From the NCBI GenBank assembly GCA_041611095.1, contig JBFINP010000001.1, forward strand, positions 62,001 through 126,000: 64,000 nt of DNA, given 5' to 3'. Origin of the DNA: UBA6912 sp041611095 (GTDB lineage: Bacteria > Actinomycetota > Acidimicrobiia > Spongiisociales > UBA5794). Positions 33,229-41,301 of this stretch are shown one piece after another. The position numbers and the translations under genes were made by a program. The notes under the pieces were generated by a model. It ran no database searches, was not told where the DNA came from, and worked only from the letters and a program-made list of their open reading frames with translations. Position 1 is the stretch's first letter. Each line of letters starts with the position of its first letter.

Positions 33229-34671
33229 TCAGCGGGCCCTGACCACGATCTCGACTCGCCGGTTGAGTGCACGACCCTCCGGATTGTCCGAACCATCCGG
33301 GTTGGTGTTCGGTGCAATGGGTTGACGCTCTCCCAGGCCGATGGCCGATATCGCGAATTCGTCGAGGTCGCCCGATGCTTCGAGCACCGCAGCCACGTTG
33401 TCGGCCCGGCGCTGTGACAGGTCGAGGTTGTAGGCAGGCTCGCCTACGGCGTCGGCATGGCCGATCACCTGGATCTGGACGCCGGGGTCGAACCGCTCCA
33501 TGATCGAGGCAATCACCTGCGCGAGCTTCGCCTCGGCCTCGCTCGTCAACGTGTCGTCGTTGAAACCGAAGAGCACGTCGTTGGTGATGGAGTAGGTGGT
33601 CAGCCCGCCTCCCTGCCGCACCGTGATGTCGGAGTCCCGGATCTCGTTGAAGTCGACCTCCGGCAGATCGAGGGCGTTGCGGCTGCCGAGACACGTCCCA
33701 CCGGCGTCCTCGCTGTTCACCCCATTGGGGCAGGTCGTGTTGGTCCACCGAGTGTCGGAGAGGTCCGCGGTCGTGATGTCGGCACCGATGAGATTGGCGT
33801 TGCGGAATCGGGCCCGGCTGAAGACCGTCTCGGCGAACGACGCTCCGACGAGCGTGGTTCCGTCGAAGACGGGCTCCGTAAGTGTCGCCCCGTCGAAGAT
33901 AGCCGCAGAGGCATCGACGCCCGAGAAGTCGCCGCCGTTGACGGTCGCATCGACGAATCGTGCACAACGGAGATCTTCCTGGCGGTAGTCGGGCCCGTCG
34001 ATGACCTGAGCTGTGAAGTCGCGGCCGGAATCGGGTGGGCACAAGGGCTTCACCTCGACCGGGGCGATGGGGACCGTGCCGGTCTCGGCCGACACCTCCA
34101 CTGCCACCGGTTCCAGATGCCCGACACACGTGCCGCCGGCCTGATCGGCCACAGCACCGTCGGGACAGGTTGCTCCCTCCCACCGCACGTTCGCGAGCTC
34201 CGCCGTCGCGAGCTCAGCGCCCGTCAGATCCGCGCCGGTGAACCGCACCCTGTCGAGCGAGGCACCCGAGAAGTCGGCTCCGACCAGCGTTGCCCGGTCG
34301 AACCGTGTCTGGCGAATCGTCGTGTCGCGGAACGTTGCGCCGGTCGCGTCGGCGCGCCCGAAATCACCCCCGGTGATGGATCCGCCGTCGAACGTTGCGC
34401 ACCTCAGGGTCTCCCCGTCGAACCGTGCGTCGGTCTGGGCGAGTCCTGAGAAATCCGCACCCGTCCCCGGCTCGCACGTGATGGTCACGAGCCGGACCTC
34501 GAGCGTCGTCGTGGACGTGGCGGGCTCGTCGGCACTTGTCGTGGACCGACCGGGCGCAGGCCCTACGGTGGTGCCGGTCGTCGTCGTTTCGCCGGCGGTG
34601 TCGGCAGAGCTGCACGCCGCAGCGAGCATCAGCACCGCAAGGCCGGAGACGATCAGTCGGTGGCGCGTCAT
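33229..34671 (-). CDS. Lipoprotein with two pentapeptide-repeat modules and a C-terminal OmpA domain
   Basis: 480 residues: lipoprotein signal MTRHRLIVSGLAVLMLAAAC, a Thr-rich linker, two copies of a roughly 120-residue module, and an OmpA-like peptidoglycan-binding domain (TNDVLFGFNDDTL, VIGHADAVGEPAYNLDLSQR, GRALNRRVEIVV). Each module has A(D/N)LXX-type repeats (LVGADFSGASLDRVRF; ANLIGADITTADL), then a W...TCP/CP-G...GGTC(V/L)G tail. A lipid anchor, a beta-helix and a wall-binding domain suggest a spacer between membrane and peptidoglycan. The ATG is six bases after TACTGT (34678-34683 on the minus strand), a probable leaderless start. Confidence 0.85.
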   Translation of the reverse strand: MTRHRLIVSGLAVLMLAAACSSADTAGETTTTGTTVGPAPGRSTTSADEPATSTTTLEVRLVTITCEPGTGADFSGLAQTDARFDGETLRCATFDGGSITGGDFGRADATGATFRDTTIRQTRFDRATLVGADFSGASLDRVRFTGADLTGAELATAELANVRWEGATCPDGAVADQAGGTCVGHLEPVAVEVSAETGTVPIAPVEVKPLCPPDSGRDFTAQVIDGPDYRQEDLRCARFVDATVNGGDFSGVDASAAIFDGATLTEPVFDGTTLVGASFAETVFSRARFRNANLIGADITTADLSDTRWTNTTCPNGVNSEDAGGTCLGSRNALDLPEVDFNEIRDSDITVRQGGGLTTYSITNDVLFGFNDDTLTSEAEAKLAQVIASIMERFDPGVQIQVIGHADAVGEPAYNLDLSQRRADNVAAVLEASGDLDEFAISAIGLGERQPIAPNTNPDGSDNPEGRALNRRVEIVVRAR

Positions 34672-34914
34672 CCGCCAACAGTAGGAAAGGTGAGGGCGCA
34701 ACGAGCTCGCCTTGCCACACGCCTCGGGCTGTGGGATCTGTCGCCCTTCCCGACGAGGGGCCAACAAAGGACCACACGGGCCGATGGATGCGGAGGGTCC
34801 AGGGTGTAGGCGCAGACCGACCTCGGTGACGGGTCGCCCGAGCACCATCCCTCCTGCCTCGCTGGCCGACGTCGTGTCTGACCCGTGAGCGGGCACGCCG
34901 TTAGTGTCGCGGCG

Positions 34915-35832
34915 ATGACGCGACTGGGCCGATCGCTCGCACTACTGGTGGTGGTGGCGAGCGCATGCACCGTCGACGTGCCACCACCCCCCACCGCACC
35001 GCCGGCGACCTCGCTCCCGACGACCACCACCACGGCGCCGACCACCACCACGACCGAGGGGCCGGAGATCACCTCACCGCCTGCCGAAGGGGCGGCGTGC
35101 GTCATGGGAGACGTGCCGTTTGCTGAGGACGGCGTCGTGGCGGCCTTCGGAACGGAGCGCGGCGACGCCGCGGCCATCGCCGGATTCCGCTGGTCCGCCG
35201 AGGCGGAGTGCGAGCGTTTCGTCGTCGATCTCGCCACGGTGGGTGGATCACCCGCCGCCACCCTCGGCAGAACGAGCGTCGAACTGCGGCCCACCTCCGG
35301 TCTGGTGCGGATCTCGCTGCCCGACGAGGTGCGCACGACATCGGTTGCCGACAGCGTCATGGACACGCCGATAGCCCGCCATGCGTACGTCGTGCGCCAG
35401 TCCGATGGACGCCTCGTCGTGGATCTGCATCTGGACGCCCCCACCGGTGTTCTGGCCCGGGCATTCGCAGTTGGGTCCCCGGCACGCATCGTCGTCGATC
35501 TCATGCCTGCGACAGACGCCCCACCCGTCCGTCCGCCAGACGCCGGGGAGGGCATCGTGCTGCTCGCTCCACCCCCGGGGCCGGCGGAGTACCCGTTGCG
35601 CGTGTCCGGCTATGCCCGCATGGTCGAGGCTGAAGTGCTGGTCGTGCTCGGCCCGGAGACGCCGGGCAACGTCGAACAGACCGCGACCGCGGCGGACTCG
35701 TCCGAGGCCTGGGGTGCGTTCAGCGTGACCATCGGATCAGGCCCCACTGGAACGGTCGAGGTCTTCGTGAGCGGCGGCAGCACCGCGACCGGGGCGCCCG
35801 TCGGCCTCAGCGTCCTGCGCGACATCCGCTGA
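34915..35832 (+). CDS. Lipoprotein with AMIN-like and Gmad2 (Ig-like) domains
   Basis: 305 residues. Signal LALLVVVASACT (lipobox), a Pro/Thr-rich linker, an AMIN-like beta domain (about 70-215, FVVDLATVGGSP and ARIVVDLMPA), then a Gmad2-type immunoglobulin domain starting YPLRVSGYARMVEAEVLVVL. Both domains occur in envelope proteins of actinobacteria. ATG 34915 is seven bases after TAGTGT (34902-34907), a probable leaderless start. The last 96 bases overlap the end of rimM on the other strand. Confidence 0.78.
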   Translation: MTRLGRSLALLVVVASACTVDVPPPPTAPPATSLPTTTTTAPTTTTTEGPEITSPPAEGAACVMGDVPFAEDGVVAAFGTERGDAAAIAGFRWSAEAECERFVVDLATVGGSPAATLGRTSVELRPTSGLVRISLPDEVRTTSVADSVMDTPIARHAYVVRQSDGRLVVDLHLDAPTGVLARAFAVGSPARIVVDLMPATDAPPVRPPDAGEGIVLLAPPPGPAEYPLRVSGYARMVEAEVLVVLGPETPGNVEQTATAADSSEAWGAFSVTIGSGPTGTVEVFVSGGSTATGAPVGLSVLRDIR

Positions 35833-36360
35833 CCCCTCCGTCCCGAAGAGGCCCTCCGGTGGATCGATGCGAAGCTCGGTGCCCACCGGCTCGGCTACCA
35901 GCGCCGCGACGAAGGGGACCTCGACCGCGGACCCGTCGGGCGTCGTCACGACGAGCCGATCTTGTGCCGCACCGAACACGACATCGGTGACGGTGCCAAG
36001 TGTCTCCGCATCGGGCCCCACGGCGCGCAGGCCTATGAGATCCTCAGGCCAGAACTCGTCATCGTCGAGTGCCCGGCGTTCCGTTGCCGCGATCGTGAGC
36101 GTGGTCTTGGCGAGGCGCTCCGCGGCCGTGCGGTCTTCGACCTCGGCCAGGGTGAGGATCAGCCCCTCGTTGTGGTGACGGACGGCGGCAACGACCACGT
36201 GGGCCGGTGGCCCGTCCGTGAAGAAGCGCGCACCGACCACGAACCGTTCGAGGCGATCGGTGAGTGGCTTGATGAGGATGTCGCCTCGGATCCCGTGCGC
36301 CCGGACCACGTAGGCGACCGGGACTCGCCCGGCGGGAGCGGCGTCAGTCGAGGAACTCAA
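35737..36360 (-). CDS. rimM: 16S rRNA processing protein RimM
   Basis: 30S assembly factor binding uS19. 207 residues: N-terminal beta-barrel (VPVAYVVRAHGIRGDILIKP), then the PRC-barrel with LGTVTDVVFGAAQDRLVV and VPFVAALVAEPV. The C-tail is about 25 residues longer than usual and overlaps the convergent lipoprotein gene by 96 bases. The start is uncertain: TTG 36360 overlaps the khpA end by 17 bases; an ATG at 36417 would overlap far more. The usual next gene, trmD, is absent here and found at 2044-2736. Confidence 0.88.
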   Translation of the reverse strand: MSSSTDAAPAGRVPVAYVVRAHGIRGDILIKPLTDRLERFVVGARFFTDGPPAHVVVAAVRHHNEGLILTLAEVEDRTAAERLAKTTLTIAATERRALDDDEFWPEDLIGLRAVGPDAETLGTVTDVVFGAAQDRLVVTTPDGSAVEVPFVAALVAEPVGTELRIDPPEGLFGTEGSADVAQDAEADGRPGRGAAAAHEDLDRSSGA

Positions 36361-36595
36361 CCCGGACTTCGACGCCTTCCTCGTCTCCCGCGGCGCCGGC
36401 GAGGGTGCGAATGGCACGGGCCACTCGGCCCCGCCGCCCGATCACACGCCCCATGTCGGACTTGGCGGTGCGGACCTCGGCCATGAAGGCGTCCTCACCG
36501 TCGTCGACCATCTCCAGCTCCACGGCGTCGGGGTCGTCAACGATCTCACCGACGACGTACCGAACGACTCGCTCTGCGATCTCGCCCTTGCTCAC
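36344..36595 (-). CDS. khpA: KH-domain RNA-binding protein
   Basis: 83 residues, a single KH domain with the GxxG loop in MGRVIGRRGRVARAIRTL. KhpA proteins bind RNA and influence cell size and sRNA stability in Gram-positives. The ATG overlaps the rpsP stop (ATGA), and the end overlaps rimM. The rpsP-khpA-rimM order is the actinobacterial norm. Confidence 0.93.
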   Translation of the reverse strand: MSKGEIAERVVRYVVGEIVDDPDAVELEMVDDGEDAFMAEVRTAKSDMGRVIGRRGRVARAIRTLAGAAGDEEGVEVRVEFLD

Positions 36596-37125
36596 GCGTC
36601 CTCCTCTGTTGCCTCTGCCTCGCCGGAAGCTGCATCGTCGACTGCGGGCTCACCGGCTGCGGCCTCGCCGGCTGCGGCCTCGCCGGCCGCGGCGTCTGCG
36701 GCTGTGGCCTCCACGGACGGAGCATCGGTACGGGCGGCTTCGACAGCCTCCTCGGCGACAGTCTCGGCGGCATCCTCCGGTTCGGTGTGCTCGACGACGT
36801 GGATCTCGGGCTTCGCCGGCGCCGGCGGTGCAGCAGGCGCCTGCGGAATCGTGTGGATGTCGCCCTTGTCGATGCGGAACCGGGTCCACGCCCCGGAGAT
36901 CTCGAGCAGCTTGCGGGCACGATCGGTGGGCTGTGCGCCGGTGCGCAGCCAGTGCAGCGCCCGCTCGTTGTCGATCTCGATGAGGGACGGCTCCTGGCGG
37001 GCGTCGTAGCGACCGATCTGCTCGATGTAGGCCCCGTCGCGCGGCTTGCGCGAATCCACCACGACGACGCGGTACGTCGGCTGCTTCTTCTTGCCCATCC
37101 GCGTCAGGCGGATCTTGACTGCCAC
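36592..37125 (-). CDS. rpsP: Ribosomal protein bS16 with long acidic tail
   Basis: Small-subunit protein. Residues 1-90 are the conserved S16 core (MAVKIRLTRMGKKKQPTYR, IGRYDARQEPSLIEIDNERA). The remaining 85 residues are Ala/Glu-rich and include three AAAGE units, coded by 15-base tandem repeats. Total length 177 compared with about 80-100 for plain S16. GTG 37125 lies four bases after ffh, and the ribosome site GAGGTGA is within the end of ffh. Confidence 0.95.
   Translation of the reverse strand: MAVKIRLTRMGKKKQPTYRVVVVDSRKPRDGAYIEQIGRYDARQEPSLIEIDNERALHWLRTGAQPTDRARKLLEISGAWTRFRIDKGDIHTIPQAPAAPPAPAKPEIHVVEHTEPEDAAETVAEEAVEAARTDAPSVEATAADAAAGEAAAGEAAAGEPAVDDAASGEAEATEEDA
36640..36699. repeat. 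15-base tandem repeat inside rpsP
   Basis: Four units of 15 bases, the two central ones identical (ggctgcggcctcgcc at 36655 and 36670) and the outer two degenerate. They encode the AAAGE-type residues of the bS16 tail. Unit number could vary between strains by slippage. Confidence 0.75.
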
Positions 37126-37129
37126 TCGG

Positions 37130-38467
37130 TCACCTCTTCTTGTTGCGGCCCATGCCGGGCAGTGCGAGGCCCGGGATCGGGCTCTTGCCGCCGGCGATGG
37201 CCTTCATCATCTTCTGAGCCTCGGAGAACTGTTTCAGGACGCCGTTCACGTCTTGAGGACGTGTTCCCGAGCCCGAGGCGATGCGGCGCTTGCGGCTCCC
37301 GTTGATCAGCTTGGGGTTGCGCCGCTCCGCCGGCGTCATCGACCGGATGATCGCCTCGACCCGGTTCAGATCGCGCTCGTCCACCTGAACGTCACGCAGC
37401 ATCTGCCCGGCGCCGGGCAGCATACTAACCAACTGCTGGAGCGGGCCCATCTTCCGCAGCTGCTGAAACTGCTCGAGGAAGTCCTCGAGGTCGAAGCTGG
37501 CGGTGCGCAGCTTCTCGGCGGCGGCGAGCGCCTGCTCCTCGTCGTAGGCCTCCTCGGCCTTCTCGATGAGGGTGAGCACGTCGCCCATGCCCAGGATTCG
37601 AGACGCCATGCGGTCGGGATGGAACGCATCGAGGTCGTCGAGACCTTCACCGAGGCCGACGAACTTGATCGGCTTGCCGGTGACCTCACGCGCCGAGATG
37701 GCGGCGCCGCCGCGGGCATCGCCGTCGAGCTTCGTGAGCACCAAGCCCGTCAGCTCCGTGTGCTCGAGGAAGCCCTGGGCGACGTTGACCGCCTCCTGAC
37801 CGGTCATGGCGTCCACGACGAGCAGGACTTCGTGGGGATCGATGGCCTTCTTCACCGCGGCGAGCTCTCGCATCAACTCCTGGTCGATCTGCAGCCGGCC
37901 GGCGGTATCGACGATCACCACGTTGTTGCCGTCCTGGCGCGCCTGTTTGAGGGCCGCCTTCACGAGCTTGGGCGCCTTGCCCCGTCGATCCACATAGACG
38001 GGCACGCCCACCCGTTTGCCGAGCGTCTCGAGCTGGTCGATGGCCGCAGGACGCTGCAGGTCGGCTGCAACGAGTATGGGGCGCCGGCCCTTCGATTTGA
38101 GATGCTTGGCGAGCTTCGCCGCCGTCGTGGTCTTTCCGGACCCCTGGAGGCCCGCGATCAAGATGATCAGTGGAGGTGCCGCGGGCCGAGCGAGCGGAGC
38201 CTCCTGGCCGAGCGTCGTGATGAGCTCCTCGTGGACGATCTTGATGACCTGCTGGCCCGGAGTGAGGCTCTTGGTGACCTCGATGCCGATCGCCCGTTCC
38301 TTGACCCGGGCGAGGAAGGATTTCACGACGCCGACGTTGACATCCGCCTCGAGCAAGGCCAGCCGCACCTCACGCAACGCTCCGTCGACGTCGGCTTCGC
38401 TGAGGCGTCCTTTCGACCGCAGGCTCGTAAAGACATCGCCGAGCCGCCGGGAGATCGCATCGAACAT
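37130..38467 (-). CDS. ffh: Signal recognition particle protein
   Basis: SRP54 GTPase binding signal sequences and 4.5S RNA. 445 residues: N domain, G domain (GLQGSGKTTTAAKLAKHL, VDTAGRLQID, TKLDGDARGG), Met-rich M domain (KMGPLQQLVSMLPGAGQM) and SRP RNA-binding segment SRKRRIASGSGT. The ATG is eight bases after TACACT (38476-38481), so probably leaderless. Partner ftsY is at 43082-44095. Confidence 0.97.
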   Translation of the reverse strand: MFDAISRRLGDVFTSLRSKGRLSEADVDGALREVRLALLEADVNVGVVKSFLARVKERAIGIEVTKSLTPGQQVIKIVHEELITTLGQEAPLARPAAPPLIILIAGLQGSGKTTTAAKLAKHLKSKGRRPILVAADLQRPAAIDQLETLGKRVGVPVYVDRRGKAPKLVKAALKQARQDGNNVVIVDTAGRLQIDQELMRELAAVKKAIDPHEVLLVVDAMTGQEAVNVAQGFLEHTELTGLVLTKLDGDARGGAAISAREVTGKPIKFVGLGEGLDDLDAFHPDRMASRILGMGDVLTLIEKAEEAYDEEQALAAAEKLRTASFDLEDFLEQFQQLRKMGPLQQLVSMLPGAGQMLRDVQVDERDLNRVEAIIRSMTPAERRNPKLINGSRKRRIASGSGTRPQDVNGVLKQFSEAQKMMKAIAGGKSPIPGLALPGMGRNKKR

Positions 38468-38767
38468 GAGTCCGGAGTGTAGAGGTGGGGTGGAGCCACG
38501 GCTGCGGCAGCACCGCTGGATGTCGCCCGTGTCGAGCTCGAACAGCATGCGGCGCCGTGCCGCGACACCTGCGCGCAGCGCGCTCGCCAGAGCGCCGACC
38601 GCACGAGTTCCCTCGATGGCCGAGCGCTCCGCGGCGAGATGGCGGACGACGTCCTCGATCCGCACAGCGTGGGCCCGGCCACTCACGGCCGTGTGCCAGA
38701 GGGCTCTTCCCGGCGATCCCCGCAGGTCGCACGGCGCAGAGTGCGCCGGCCGGTTACGGTGCACGGC

Positions 38768-39127
38768 ATGCCCGACGCCTCGACGCGAGCACCACGAAAT
38801 ACGGGCCGGCGCCCTGCGGCCGGAGGCTCCGGGAGCGGCTCGTTCACGGATGCGGTCATTGCGGTGATCGCATCGATCCCACCCGGCCACGTGCTGGCGT
38901 ATGGCGAGGTGGCGGCTGAGGCCGGATTCCCGGGAGCTGCCCGGGCGGTCGGGAACCTCCTCCGCACCACGCCGGGCCTGCCGTGGTGGCGCGTGGTGAC
39001 GGCAGCGGGGCGCCTCGTGCCGGACAACGAATCCGAGCATGCGCAGCGGCTTCGAGCAGAGGGTGTCACAGTGAGGCGCGGGCGGGTGCTCCCCCGGTGC
39101 CCCGGTCGCCACCCAGCGAGCCAATAG
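38768..39127 (+). CDS. Alkyltransferase-like protein (ATL), no acceptor Cys
   Basis: 119 residues related to the DNA-binding domain of O6-alkylguanine methyltransferase: FTDAVIAVIASIPPGHVLAYG, then ARAVGNLLRTTPG. The catalytic PCHRV is replaced by PWWRV, so it cannot accept alkyl groups. ATL proteins bind O6-alkylguanine and pass the lesion to nucleotide excision repair. The ATG is seven bases after TACGGT (38755-38760). A variable N-terminus of about 28 residues precedes the domain. Confidence 0.85.
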   Translation: MPDASTRAPRNTGRRPAAGGSGSGSFTDAVIAVIASIPPGHVLAYGEVAAEAGFPGAARAVGNLLRTTPGLPWWRVVTAAGRLVPDNESEHAQRLRAEGVTVRRGRVLPRCPGRHPASQ

Positions 39128-39136
39128 GCTGGCGCC

Positions 39137-40453
39137 ATGGCGACGCACTCCATGACCGAGCTGATCGAACGCAAGCGGGACGGCGGCACGCTCTCGGCGG
39201 ACGAGCTGCGCTGGATCATCGGCGAGTACTCCGCCGATAGGTTGCCGGACTACCAGATGTCTGCGTTGTTGATGGCGATCCTCTGGCGAGGCTTCGACAG
39301 CGACGAGCTGGCGATATGGACCGAGGCGATGCTCCACTCCGGCGAGGTGCTCGACTTCTCGCACTTGGCGGCACCGAAGGTGGACAAGCATTCGACCGGA
39401 GGCGTCGGCGACAAGGTCAGCATCCCGCTGGCGCCGATGGTGGCCAGCTGCGGCGTCGCGGTGCCGATGATGTCGGGACGCGGGCTCGGCCACACCGGAG
39501 GAACACTCGACAAGCTCGAGTCGATCCCGGGGTTCCGCACGGCTCTCGACCCCGTCGAGTTCCACCGCGTCCTCGACGCCAACGGCCTGGTTCTCGCCGG
39601 GCAGTCGGAGACCCTGGTGCCGGCGGACCGGCGTATCTACGCCCTTCGTGACGCCACGGGAACGGTGCCATCCATACCTCTCATCTCGTCCTCGATCATG
39701 TCGAAGAAGCTCGCCGAAGGGCTCGACGGGCTCGTTCTCGACGTCAAGGTGGGCCGGGGAGCGTTCATGAAAGACGAGGCCTCCGCTCGCACGCTCGCCG
39801 AGACCATGGTGGGCATAGGCGCCTCACATCAGACGCAGGTCGTGGCGCTGCTCACCGCGATGGACCAGCCCCTCGGCAACGAGATCGGCAATGCCAACGA
39901 GATCGCCGAGTCGCTCGACGTGCTGGCCGGCGGCGGCCCGGCCGACCTCGTCGAGATCACCTACCGCCTCGGCGTAGAGATGCTGCTTCTCGGTGGGATC
40001 ACGAACGATCCGGCCGACGCCAGGAACCGCCTCGAGACCGCCGTGACGTCCGGCCGTGCCCTCGAGCTCTTTGCCGACGTGATCGTCGCTCAAGGGGGCG
40101 ATCCCGCCGTCGTCGAGGACCGGGGACGCCTGCCACGCGCCGGCACCACCCACACCGTGACTGCCACAGATGGTGGATTCGTCACCCGCTGCGACGCCCT
40201 CGACCTCGGTCTTGCGTCGGTGCGCCTCGGGGGAGGACGGGCCAAGAAGGACGACACGGTCGATCCGGCGGTCGGGATCACGTTGCGACGGAAGATCGGC
40301 GACGCGGTGCGATCGGGCGACACCCTGGCCACGGTTTCGTACAACGACCCCGACCGGCTGGCCTCCGCGCTCTCTCTGATCGAAGGTGCGTGGCGAATCG
40401 GTGCGGAGGCGCCCGCACCTGTCCCTCTGGTCCTCGGAGAAGTGCGCGGCTGA
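39137..40453 (+). CDS. deoA: Thymidine/pyrimidine-nucleoside phosphorylase
   Basis: Salvage enzyme splitting (deoxy)uridine or thymidine with phosphate. 438 residues. Phosphate and substrate motifs VDKHSTGGVGDKVS and SGRGLGHTGGTLDKLESIPG, then SSSIMSKKLAEGLDGLVLDVKVG. Length and motifs fit both DeoA and the Pdp branch. The start is six bases after TAGGCT (39125-39130), which overlaps the ATL stop codon. A cytidine deaminase gene lies at 42624-43085, fitting pyrimidine salvage. Confidence 0.93.
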   Translation: MATHSMTELIERKRDGGTLSADELRWIIGEYSADRLPDYQMSALLMAILWRGFDSDELAIWTEAMLHSGEVLDFSHLAAPKVDKHSTGGVGDKVSIPLAPMVASCGVAVPMMSGRGLGHTGGTLDKLESIPGFRTALDPVEFHRVLDANGLVLAGQSETLVPADRRIYALRDATGTVPSIPLISSSIMSKKLAEGLDGLVLDVKVGRGAFMKDEASARTLAETMVGIGASHQTQVVALLTAMDQPLGNEIGNANEIAESLDVLAGGGPADLVEITYRLGVEMLLLGGITNDPADARNRLETAVTSGRALELFADVIVAQGGDPAVVEDRGRLPRAGTTHTVTATDGGFVTRCDALDLGLASVRLGGGRAKKDDTVDPAVGITLRRKIGDAVRSGDTLATVSYNDPDRLASALSLIEGAWRIGAEAPAPVPLVLGEVRG

Positions 40454-40538
40454 CGCCTGCCGCACCGGCGCCGGATTTGAGCGCTCCGCCGGTATCCGTA
40501 ACATCCGGCCGTCACGAACCGAGAGGAGCCCGCCCGCT

Positions 40539-41300
40539 ATGAAGATCGCAGTCTGCGCCAAGCAGATTCCCGATCCGGCGACCCCGTACGAGCTCGACCC
40601 CACGACGCATTTCGTCGTACGGCCGAACGATCAGGTGCTCGATGACACCGACCGTTACGGCATCGAGGTGGGGCTCCAGCTGGCTGCGGCCGCCGAGGAT
40701 GCCACCGTCACCGTGTTCTCGATGTCACCCTCGGGATCTCTTCAAGGAATCCGCCAAGCGCTCGCCATGGGCGCCGACAAGGCCGTTGTCGTCGACGACG
40801 AGACGTTGCGGGGCGCCGATGCGCTGACGACGGCTCGGATTCTCAGTGCGGCGATCGAACGAGAGGGGTTCGACGTCGTCATCGCCGGCACCGAATCCAC
40901 GGACGGCTACGCCGGAGTCGTGCCGCAGCAGATGGCCGAGCTTCTCGCCGTGCCGTCGCTGACCTTCGCCCGCAAGATCGAGCACACCGACGAAGGCCTC
41001 CGGATCGAGCGCCAGACGTCGAGCGGGTACGACGTGGTCATCGCCGAGCTACCGGTTCTCATATCGGTGACCTCCGGCGCCGTCGAGCCCCGCTACCCGA
41101 CGTTCAAGGGAATCATGCAGGCCAAATCGAAACCCGTCGACACGCTGACCGCAGCCGACTTGGGCGTTTCCATAGAGGCGAACCAGCAGATCAAGGCGGT
41201 CGAGCCCGTGCCCGCGCGTGAGGCCGGCGTGATCGTCACCGACGAGGGCGATGCCTTCGAACGCATCGTCGAGGCTCTCGAGCAGGCAAAGGTGATATGA
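40539..41300 (+). CDS. etfB: Electron transfer flavoprotein beta subunit
   Basis: AMP-binding half of ETF, carrying electrons from acyl-CoA dehydrogenases (one at 2766-3995) to the quinone pool. 253 residues starting MKIAVCAKQIPDP, with VIAGTESTDGYAGVVPQQMAELL. ATG 40539 follows GAGAGGAG. One base separates its stop from etfA. Confidence 0.95.
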   Translation: MKIAVCAKQIPDPATPYELDPTTHFVVRPNDQVLDDTDRYGIEVGLQLAAAAEDATVTVFSMSPSGSLQGIRQALAMGADKAVVVDDETLRGADALTTARILSAAIEREGFDVVIAGTESTDGYAGVVPQQMAELLAVPSLTFARKIEHTDEGLRIERQTSSGYDVVIAELPVLISVTSGAVEPRYPTFKGIMQAKSKPVDTLTAADLGVSIEANQQIKAVEPVPAREAGVIVTDEGDAFERIVEALEQAKVI

Positions 41301-41301
41301 C

